From Streptomyces griseoloalbus (GTDB taxonomy: Bacteria > Actinomycetota > Actinomycetes > Streptomycetales > Streptomycetaceae): DNA of 64,000 bases. The notes under the pieces were generated by a model. It saw nothing but the letters and a program-made list of their open reading frames with translations, ran no database searches and was not told where the DNA came from. The DNA is taken from contig BMUD01000014.1 in assembly GCA_014650015.1 (NCBI GenBank), forward strand, positions 158,428 through 222,427. Reading direction: 5' to 3'. Positions 57,096 to 64,000 of this stretch are shown piece after piece (position 1 is the stretch's first letter; each line of letters begins with the position of its first letter). Position numbers and translations under genes: made by a program.

Positions 57096-60000
57096 GTGAG
57101 CAAGTTCGTGCGGCCCGCCGCCGAGGGTGCGGATCCGTTCGGTACGGCGCGTCTGCGGCGCGGTGTCCTGGACGCCTGGGCCACCAGCCCCGCCCGCTTC
57201 CGTGAGGACGCCAACGCCGAGGAGGACCTCGTCCTCGGCGGGTACCGGGACCGTCTCGTCGTAGAGCTCGCGCAGAACGCCGCCGATGCCGCGGCCCGTG
57301 CCGGCGTCCCGGGGCGGCTTCGGCTCACCCTGCGCGACGGTGTTCTCGTCGCCGCCAACACCGGGGCCCCGCTGGACGCGGCCGGGGTCGAGTCGCTGTC
57401 CACCCTGCGCGCCTCCGCCAAGCGGGACGCGCCGGACCGGGCGGTGGGGCGGTTCGGTGTCGGGTTCGCGGCCGTGCTCGCCGTCACCGACGAGCCCGCC
57501 GTCGTCGGACGGCACGGTGGAGTGCGGTGGTCGCTGACCGAGGCCAGGGAGCTCGCCGGTGACACCGCCCGGTACAGCCCGGGGCTGGGTGACGAGATCC
57601 GCCGCCGGGACGGGCACGTGCCGCTGCTGCGGCTCCCGTTCGCCGCCGAGGGCACCGCTCCCGGCCCGTACGACACCGCCGTCATCCTGCCGCTGCGCGA
57701 CCCGGCAGCCGCCGACCTCACGGAACGGCTGCTGCACGCCGTCGACGACGCCCTGCTGCTCGCCCTCCCCGGCCTCACCGAGGTCGTCGTGGAGATCAAC
57801 GGCGAGGACCCCCGTACGCTGACCCGCCGCACCGACGGCCCGTTCACCGTCGTCGACGACTCCGGCAACGGCATCACCCACTGGCGCACCGCCACGGCCC
57901 ACGGCCCCCTCACCCCCGACCTGCTCGCCGACCGGCCGGTGGAGGAGCGGGCGCGGCCGCACTGGTCGGTGACGTGGGCCGTCCCCGTGGACTCCGACGG
58001 CAGCCCCGCCCGGCCCCGCACCAGTCCCGTCGTGCACGCCCCCACCCCGAGCGACGAGCCCCTCGGCGTCCCCGCCCTGCTCATCGCCTCCCTGCCGCTG
58101 GACTCCACCCGCCGGCACGCCGCCCCCGGCCCGCTCACCGACTTCCTGGTGCGCCGCGCGGCCGACGCGTACGCCGAACTGCTCGCCGGCTGGCGCCCGG
58201 TGACCGCCGGGATCATCGGCCTCGTGCCCGGCCCGCTCGGCAAGGGCGAGCTGGACGGGGCCCTGCGGCAGGCGATCCTCGAGCGGCTGCCCCGTACGTC
58301 CTTCCTGCCCCCGGCCGTCGAGCCGCGCGAGCACGACGGCGACTTTGATCTGCCCGAGTCCCTGCGGCCCCGGGACGCCGAGGTCGTCGAGGGCGCGGGC
58401 GTGGACACCGTGCGGGTGCTGGCGGAGGTGCTGCCGACGCTGCTGCCCGCCGGTCTCGAACGCCGCGTGGAACTGCGCACGCTGGGCGTCGCCAGGGTCC
58501 CGCTCACCGACGCCATCGACCGGCTGGCCGGGCTGGAGAAGTCCCCCGACTGGTGGCGGCGGCTGTACGACAGCCTCGCCGGGGTCGACCCGGACCGGCT
58601 GTCCGGGCTGCCCGTGCCGCTGGCCGACGGCCGCACCACCATCGGGCCCCGGCAGGTGCTGCTGCCCACCCCGGATTCGGCCTCCCTCGACGCCGAACTC
58701 CTCACCCGGCTCGGTCTCAAGGTCGCCCACCCGGACGCCGCCCACCCGCTGCTCGAAAAGCTCGGCGCGCTCCCCGCGACCCCGCGCGCCGTCCTCACCA
58801 CCCCGCAGGTGAGGGCCGCCGTCGCCGCCTCCCTCGACGACGAGGGCGGGGTGAACTGGGAGGAGGACGCCCCGGACGCCGAGGAACTCGCCGACACCGT
58901 CCTCGCCCTGGTGCGCGACGCCGGACTCGATCCCGGCGACGAGCCCTGGCTGGGCGCCCTCGCCCTGCCCGACGAGGACGGCGAGCTGTCACCCGCCTGC
59001 GAGCTCGTCTTCCCCGGCGGTCCGTTCGCCCAGGTCATGCGCGAGGGCGAGCTCGCCGCGGTGGACGCCGAACTGGCCGACAAATGGGGCGAACAGCCGC
59101 TGGCCGCCTGCGGGGTGCTGGTGGACTTCGCGCTGATCCGCGCCACCGACGTCGTTCTCGACCCGGACGAACTGGAACCCCGGGAAGGCGACTTCGCCGA
59201 GCCGGACGACGCCGGGCTGCTGGACGCGGTGGACGTGTGGAGCGAGGACGTCCTCGACCGCTTCCCCGACAGCCCCGTCCCGCCGGTCGCCACCGAGATC
59301 GTCGCCGTACGGGACCTGGACCTCGTGGACGACGACCGCTGGCCGCAGGCCCTCGCCCTGCTGTCGCGGCCCCCGCTGCGGGACGCGCTCGTCGAACCCG
59401 TGCGGATCCTGCTGCACGACGGCACCCACGAGGTCGTACGGCCGTACACCGCGTGGTGGCTGCGCGGGCACCCGGTGCTCGGCGGGCGCCGCCCGGCCGG
59501 ACTGCGCGCGGCCGGCGGCGACCCGCTGCTGCGCGGCCTGTACGACGAGGCCGACGCCACCGGGTTCGAGGACGAGCAGGTGCTGCGGGCGCTGGGCGTA
59601 CGGACCTCGGTGGCCGCCCTGCTCGACGAGCCCGGCGGCGCGGCCGAACTCCTCGACCGACTCGCCGATCCCGACCGCCCGGTCACGGCCGCCCAACTGC
59701 ACGCCCTGTACGGGGCGCTGGCCGAGCTGGACCCCGAGCAGGTGACCCTGCCGGACGAGGTGCGGGCCGTGGTCGACGGCAGGGTGGAGGTGGTGGACGC
59801 CGCCGACGCGGTCGTCGTCGACTCGCCCGACCTGCTGCCGTTCACCGAGGGCGTGGCGCTGCTGCCGGTGCGTCCGTCGCGCGCCGCCGAACTGGCCGAG
59901 CTGTTCCAGGTGCGGCGGCTGAGCGAGTCCGTCACCGGCGAGGTCGACTCCGAGGGCGCGGAACACGACGTACCGGAGCCGGTGCGGGTACTGCTCGGGC

Positions 60001-60227
60001 CGCGGACCCCGGCCTCGTACGTGGAGCACGAGGAACTCGTCGTCGACGGTGTGGAGATCGACTGGCGGCTGACCGGTGACGGTGTGCTGCACGCCGCGAC
60101 GTTGGAGGGCGTGGCCGCGGGGCTCGCCTGGGCGGCCGGTCAGTGGCCGCGCCGTTTCGAGGTGGCGGCGCTGCTGGAGGATCCGTCACGGACGGAGGAA
60201 CTGGCCCGGGACCGCTGGTTCGACTGA
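57096..60227 (+). CDS. sacsin-like GHKL (Hsp90-type) ATPase-domain protein
   Basis: 1043 residues from the GTG at 57096 (GAGGAG at 57083-57088). An N-terminal GHKL ATP-binding domain shows the N-box VVELAQNAADAA and the glycine box GRFGVGFAAVLAVTDEP, with the ATP-lid segment SLSTLRASAKRD between them. The rest is a long acidic alpha/beta region with no named domain. Sacsin and Hsp90-like proteins suggest a chaperone or stress role. It is divergent from the DapF-like gene and conserved in Streptomyces as I recall. Function unknown. Confidence 0.87.
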   Translation: MSKFVRPAAEGADPFGTARLRRGVLDAWATSPARFREDANAEEDLVLGGYRDRLVVELAQNAADAAARAGVPGRLRLTLRDGVLVAANTGAPLDAAGVESLSTLRASAKRDAPDRAVGRFGVGFAAVLAVTDEPAVVGRHGGVRWSLTEARELAGDTARYSPGLGDEIRRRDGHVPLLRLPFAAEGTAPGPYDTAVILPLRDPAAADLTERLLHAVDDALLLALPGLTEVVVEINGEDPRTLTRRTDGPFTVVDDSGNGITHWRTATAHGPLTPDLLADRPVEERARPHWSVTWAVPVDSDGSPARPRTSPVVHAPTPSDEPLGVPALLIASLPLDSTRRHAAPGPLTDFLVRRAADAYAELLAGWRPVTAGIIGLVPGPLGKGELDGALRQAILERLPRTSFLPPAVEPREHDGDFDLPESLRPRDAEVVEGAGVDTVRVLAEVLPTLLPAGLERRVELRTLGVARVPLTDAIDRLAGLEKSPDWWRRLYDSLAGVDPDRLSGLPVPLADGRTTIGPRQVLLPTPDSASLDAELLTRLGLKVAHPDAAHPLLEKLGALPATPRAVLTTPQVRAAVAASLDDEGGVNWEEDAPDAEELADTVLALVRDAGLDPGDEPWLGALALPDEDGELSPACELVFPGGPFAQVMREGELAAVDAELADKWGEQPLAACGVLVDFALIRATDVVLDPDELEPREGDFAEPDDAGLLDAVDVWSEDVLDRFPDSPVPPVATEIVAVRDLDLVDDDRWPQALALLSRPPLRDALVEPVRILLHDGTHEVVRPYTAWWLRGHPVLGGRRPAGLRAAGGDPLLRGLYDEADATGFEDEQVLRALGVRTSVAALLDEPGGAAELLDRLADPDRPVTAAQLHALYGALAELDPEQVTLPDEVRAVVDGRVEVVDAADAVVVDSPDLLPFTEGVALLPVRPSRAAELAELFQVRRLSESVTGEVDSEGAEHDVPEPVRVLLGPRTPASYVEHEELVVDGVEIDWRLTGDGVLHAATLEGVAAGLAWAAGQWPRRFEVAALLEDPSRTEELARDRWFD

Positions 60228-60395
60228 GATCGACACTATCCGCACATGTTTTCCACCTCCCGTACAACCATTGGTGCGCGTGGTGGATCTGATCATGCGA
60301 GTCAACAGACTCCACGATCACTCGGGACCCCGTGCCGACGACGAGCCGTTGGAAACGACCAGAGCCGGGGTCCCCTTTCTCCACTTGGGGAACGC

Positions 60396-61262
60396 ATGCG
60401 CATCCGAGCCACCGTGGCCGCCGTCTCCGGCGCCCTGGCCCTCACCGCCCTCGCCGTTCCGGCCGCGCAGGCCGACGCCCGCGGCGACGCGGACCTGAGC
60501 AAGCCGAGCGCCGCCGAGCGCTTCGGCACCCCCTCCGCCAAGTCGGGCTTCGGCATCGCTGCCGCCGCCGAGGAACTGCCCGTCGTGTCCAAGGTGACCG
60601 TCAACGCGGGCAAGGCCGTCGTCGTGGGCACCACCTACGCCAAGACGTTCACGGTCTCCCTCACCGCCAGCCACCCGTCGGGCATCGAGGACGCGTACAT
60701 CGACCTGTGGCACGGCACCGACGTCGAGGACGGCCTCGACGGCTACCTCTACCCGAACGAGGAGGCGGCCGACTGCAAGGCCTCCAGCGCCACCACCTCG
60801 ACCTGCAAGCTCACCATCACCGCCGCGCCGGGCGTCGACCTGTACAAGAACGCGCTGGCCGGCACCTGGAAGGTGACCGCCGCGGCGCTCGCCGGTGACG
60901 GCAGCATGCACTGGGACGACTACCACGCCACCCACAGGGTCCAGCGCTACTCCAAGCTGACCGTCAACGCTTCCCCCGAGCCGGTGAAGAAGGGCAGGAC
61001 CATCACCGTCACGGGCAAGCTGTCCCGCGCCAACTGGGAGACCTTCAAGTACGCGGGCTACACCAACCAGTCCGTCAAGCTGCAGTTCCGCAAGAAGGAC
61101 TCCAGCACCTACACCACGCTCAAGACCATCAAGAGCAACAGCACGGGCAACCTGTCCACCACCGTCACGGCCTCGGCCGACGGCTACTACCGCTACTCCT
61201 TCGCGGGCACCTCGACCACCCCGGCCGTCAACGCCGCCGGTGACTTCGTCGACGTGCAGTAG
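60396..61262 (+). CDS. secreted protein with Ig-like beta-sandwich repeats
   Basis: 288 residues. A clear Sec signal peptide (MRIRATVAAVSGALALTALAVPAAQADA) is followed by a beta-rich mature protein with two repeat-like halves (VSKVTVNAGKAVVVGTTYAKTFTVSLTASHPSG; YSKLTVNASPEPVKKGRTITVTGKLSRANWETFKYAG). One disulfide is likely (DCKASSATTSTCK). No catalytic motif. Extracellular; ligand unknown. The ATG at 60396 is set by the signal peptide. Convergent with the P-type ATPase gene. Confidence 0.82.
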   Translation: MRIRATVAAVSGALALTALAVPAAQADARGDADLSKPSAAERFGTPSAKSGFGIAAAAEELPVVSKVTVNAGKAVVVGTTYAKTFTVSLTASHPSGIEDAYIDLWHGTDVEDGLDGYLYPNEEAADCKASSATTSTCKLTITAAPGVDLYKNALAGTWKVTAAALAGDGSMHWDDYHATHRVQRYSKLTVNASPEPVKKGRTITVTGKLSRANWETFKYAGYTNQSVKLQFRKKDSSTYTTLKTIKSNSTGNLSTTVTASADGYYRYSFAGTSTTPAVNAAGDFVDVQ

Positions 61263-61274
61263 TCCTCGCCCGCG

Positions 61275-63707
61275 CTAAGCGGGGACGCGGCGGTCCACCC
61301 ACCTCCACAGGATCTCCAGGGTGGCCGCCGCCACCACCGCGACCCCCGTCGCGACCCACGGCATCGTCATGCCGACCAGCCTCAGCGCGAAGAAGTGCTG
61401 CAGCCACGGCACCACCAGCACCAGCACGAAGCCCGCGCCCATCGCCCCCACCAGCCCGACCCGCCACCAGGTGTAGGGGCGGGCGATGATCGCCAGCACC
61501 CAGATCGAGATCAGGAACAGCGTCAGCGTCGCCGCGCTCGTCTCCGCCGCCAGCGCGCCCTCGCCGCTGTAGTGACTCCGGGCGAGCAGATACGTGGTGA
61601 AGGTCGCCAGCGCCGCCAGCACCCCGCCCGGGATCGCGTACCGCATGACCCGGCGTACGAAGTGCGGGCGGGCGCGTTCCTTGTTGGGGGCGAGGGCCAG
61701 GAAGAACGCCGGGACGCCGATGGTCAGTGTGGACAGCAGGGTGAGGTGGCGGGGCAGGAACGGGTACTCCACCTGCGAGCACACCACCAGCACCGCCAGC
61801 AGCACCGAGTACACCGTCTTCACCAGGAACAGCGTCGCGACCCGGGTGATGTTGCCGATCACCCGCCGCCCCTCCGCGACCACCGACGGCAGCGTGGCGA
61901 AGCTGTTGTTCAGCAGCACGATCTGCGCGACCGCCCGGGTGGCCTCCGAACCGGAACCCATCGCCACGCCGATGTCCGCGTCCTTCAGCGCCAGCACGTC
62001 GTTCACGCCGTCACCGGTCATCGCGACCGTGCGGCCGTGCGACTGGAGCGCGCCCACCATGTTCCGTTTCTGCTGCGGGGTGACCCGCCCGAACACCGTG
62101 CCCCGGTCCAGCGCCTCGGCCATGGCGTCCCGGTCGGCGGGCAGCCGGCGCGCGTCCACCGTCGTACCGGACAGTCCCAGCTTGGACGCGACCGCCCCGA
62201 CCGACACCGCGTTGTCCCCGGAGATGACCTTGGCGCGGACGTCCTGCTCGGAGAAGTAGCGCAGGGTGTCGGCCGCGTCCGGGCGCAGCCGCTGTTCCAG
62301 CACCACCAGCGCGGCCGGCCGTACGCCCTTGGCGGCGGCGGGGTCGTCGACGTCCACACCGGGGCGGGCGCGGGCGAGCAGCAGCACCCGCAGTCCCTGT
62401 TCGTTCATCCGGTCGGTCTCGTCCAGCGCCGGGTCGTCGGGGTCCAGCAGCACATCGGGCGCCCCCAGCAGCCAGGTGACGCTCTCCCCGGCTTCCCCGG
62501 CTTCCCCGGCGCCCCCGCCGCCCTCCGCGAAGGTGGCGCCGCTGTACTTGCGGGCGGAGGAGAAGGGGAGGGTGTCGAGGAGCTGCCAGTCCTCGGCGTC
62601 CGGGTAGGCGTCGATGATCGCCCTCAGGGAGGCGTTGGGGCGCGGATCGGACGCGCCGAGCGCGCCCAGCACCTTGCGCACGTACGTCCCGTCGCCGTCG
62701 CCGTCGCCGAGGACCCGCAGCCCGGTGACGTCCATGCCGCCTTCGGTGAGGGTGCCGGTCTTGTCCAGGCACACCGTGTCGACGCGGGCCAGCCCCTCGA
62801 TCGCGGGCAGCTCCTGCACCAGGCACTGCTTGCGCCCCAGCCGGATCACCCCGACCGCGAAGGCGATCGAGGTGAGCAGCACCAGCCCCTCGGGGACCAT
62901 CGGGACGATGCCGCCGACCGTGCGGGCGATGGAGCCCTTGAGCTCGTTGTCCTTGACGACCAGCTGGCTGATGATCAGGCCGATCGCGGTCGGGACCATC
63001 ATCCACGTCACGTACTTGAGGATCGTGGAGATGCCGGAGCGCAGCTCGGAGTGGACCAGCGTGAACCGGGACGCCTCCTCGGCGAGCTGCGCCGCGTAGG
63101 CCTCGCGTCCCACCCTGGTCGCCTGGAAGGAGCCGCCGCCCGCGACCACGAAGCTGCCCGACATGACCTGGTCACCGGGCTGCTTCACCACGGGATCGGC
63201 CTCGCCGGTGAGCAGTGACTCGTCGATCTCCAGGCCGTCCGCCTCGACGCACACCCCGTCGACGACGACCTTGTCACCCGGCCCGATCTCGATCAGGTCG
63301 TCCAGCACGATCCCGGAGGTGCCGACCTGCGCGGCGGTCCCGTCCCGGCGCACCGTGGGCCGCACCTCGCCGATGAGCGCGAGGGAGTCGAGGGTCTTCT
63401 TCGCCCGCCACTCCTGGACGATGCCGATGCCGGTGTTGGCGAGGATCACGAAGCCGAACAGGCTGTCCTGGATGGGCGCGACCGCCAGCATGATCACCCA
63501 GAGCACGCCGATGATCGCGTTGAACCGGGTGAAGACGTTCGCCCGGACGATCTCGGCCAGGGACCGGCTGCTGCGCACCGGCACGTCGTTGACCTGCCCG
63601 CGCGCCACCCGTTCGGCCACTTCCGCGGAGGTCAGCCCGGTCACCGGAGAGGTGACCGTGGCGGGGTGCGCGGCATCGACCTGGGCGCCCGCCTCGAGAT
63701 GCGTCAT
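61275..63707 (-). CDS. P-type cation-transporting ATPase, CtpE-like
   Basis: 810 residues. Phosphorylation motif DKTGT with D315 (residues 315-319), actuator-domain TGE (SLLTGEADPV), hinge GDGVNDVLALKDADIGVAMGSGSEATR, and about ten membrane segments. The closest well-known relative is mycobacterial CtpE, a calcium importer; the PMVPEGLVLL segment in M4 fits that group. No N-terminal heavy-metal domain. Ion inferred, not shown. Its upstream region is filled with tandem repeats. Confidence 0.9.
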   Translation of the reverse strand: MTHLEAGAQVDAAHPATVTSPVTGLTSAEVAERVARGQVNDVPVRSSRSLAEIVRANVFTRFNAIIGVLWVIMLAVAPIQDSLFGFVILANTGIGIVQEWRAKKTLDSLALIGEVRPTVRRDGTAAQVGTSGIVLDDLIEIGPGDKVVVDGVCVEADGLEIDESLLTGEADPVVKQPGDQVMSGSFVVAGGGSFQATRVGREAYAAQLAEEASRFTLVHSELRSGISTILKYVTWMMVPTAIGLIISQLVVKDNELKGSIARTVGGIVPMVPEGLVLLTSIAFAVGVIRLGRKQCLVQELPAIEGLARVDTVCLDKTGTLTEGGMDVTGLRVLGDGDGDGTYVRKVLGALGASDPRPNASLRAIIDAYPDAEDWQLLDTLPFSSARKYSGATFAEGGGGAGEAGEAGESVTWLLGAPDVLLDPDDPALDETDRMNEQGLRVLLLARARPGVDVDDPAAAKGVRPAALVVLEQRLRPDAADTLRYFSEQDVRAKVISGDNAVSVGAVASKLGLSGTTVDARRLPADRDAMAEALDRGTVFGRVTPQQKRNMVGALQSHGRTVAMTGDGVNDVLALKDADIGVAMGSGSEATRAVAQIVLLNNSFATLPSVVAEGRRVIGNITRVATLFLVKTVYSVLLAVLVVCSQVEYPFLPRHLTLLSTLTIGVPAFFLALAPNKERARPHFVRRVMRYAIPGGVLAALATFTTYLLARSHYSGEGALAAETSAATLTLFLISIWVLAIIARPYTWWRVGLVGAMGAGFVLVLVVPWLQHFFALRLVGMTMPWVATGVAVVAAATLEILWRWVDRRVPA

Positions 63708-63784
63708 GCATTCGACGGTACGTGCGGATTCGGCGGTTCACCCACCCGATGGGCGGAAGATCCGACCCGGGGAGGACGGCCGTG

Positions 63785-64000
63785 GTGCCGCGGTCGTACA
63801 GCCGTAGTGCCGCGGTCGTACAGCCGTAGTGCCGCGGTCGTACAGCCGTAGTGCCGCGGTCGTACGGCGTCGAACCGCGGTCGTACGGCGAGGAGCCGCA
63901 GTCGTACGTCAGTGGCCGCCCCGGCCGTACGTCAGTGGCCGCCCCGGCCGTACGTCAGTGGCCGCCCCGGCCGTACGTCAGTGGCCGCCCCGGCCGTACG
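63785..64000 (+). repeat. two adjacent tandem repeat arrays at the right edge
   Basis: Array A: a 22-bp unit (GTGCCGCGGTCGTACAGCCG + TA) at 63785, 63807, 63829 and 63851, then two decayed copies. Array B: a 23-bp unit beginning GTCAGTGGCCGCCCCGGCCG, four identical copies at 63908, 63931, 63954 and 63977, running to the window edge. Both lie upstream of the P-type ATPase gene. No gene is evident here. Confidence 0.92.

Noticed and set aside
56852-59935. A 1027-codon Ser/Arg-rich minus-strand frame
   Set aside because: Pure shadow of the sacsin-like gene in a G+C-rich frame; no domain and no ribosome site.

Overview
The base composition (very high G+C, third codon positions almost all G or C), the GTG/TTG starts and the gene content point to a Streptomyces chromosome. 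From memory, the gene order follows the S. coelicolor stretch around cdgB (SCO4281), nagA/nagK, groEL2 (SCO4296) and mqnD/mqnB (SCO4326-4327), so most of the window is conserved core. No rRNA, tRNA or CRISPR array was seen.

Layout. 1-5 kb: small housekeeping genes (M1 lipoprotein peptidase, TerD, ArfB-like rescue factor, acetyltransferase, flavin reductase). 5-8 kb: the diguanylate cyclase CdgB behind a good BldD box, then an anchored sugar-binding-type protein. 8-13 kb: amino-sugar use (PfkB kinase, nagA, nagK) with two DasR-type dre sites in the divergent promoter shared with an ABC sugar-binding lipoprotein. 13-16.5 kb: otsB, otsA and a glucosyl-3-phosphoglycerate synthase (compatible solutes). 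16.6-18.5 kb: a SAM-I riboswitch whose closing stem abuts the Shine-Dalgarno of thrC, followed by a CysO sulfur carrier. 18.9-21.1 kb: cold-shock gene and groEL2 with two CIRCE-type elements. 21-25.2 kb: mixed accessory stretch (Old Yellow Enzyme, DUF6247 gene with a toxin-like partner, HTH/zinc-finger protein, truncated anti-sigma-type ATPase). 25-46 kb: drug exporter and esterase, murQ/murR, several pairs of small enzymes, CutC, a HelD-type helicase, an XPB helicase with its large WYL-like neighbour, and a HAD phosphatase.

The main finding is at 46.6-48.9 kb. A 2.28-kb element carrying a large serine recombinase and a resolvase remnant has inserted into codons 4-7 of a second cold-shock gene. 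The native promoter and the first codons (GTG, V-P-T-G-K-V-K) remain on the left. The right end supplies a new TTG start and Shine-Dalgarno that rebuild L-P-T-G-K-V-K-W in frame. The 12-bp core GGCAAGGTCAAG flanks the element, and joining the inner arms rebuilds a pseudo-symmetric attP centred on GT.

49-54 kb: the futalosine menaquinone genes mqnD/mqnB, a DUF2771 lipoprotein, an MFS protein and a DUF3027 protein. 54-57 kb is a scarred accessory patch: two truncated regulator remnants meeting head to head, an intact DUF397 gene, and a desaturase with a DapF-like protein that lacks its N-terminal half. 57-64 kb: a sacsin-like GHKL protein, a secreted protein, a CtpE-like P-type ATPase, and tandem repeats running off the right edge. 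Tandem repeat arrays recur at the 3' junctions of convergent genes throughout the window.
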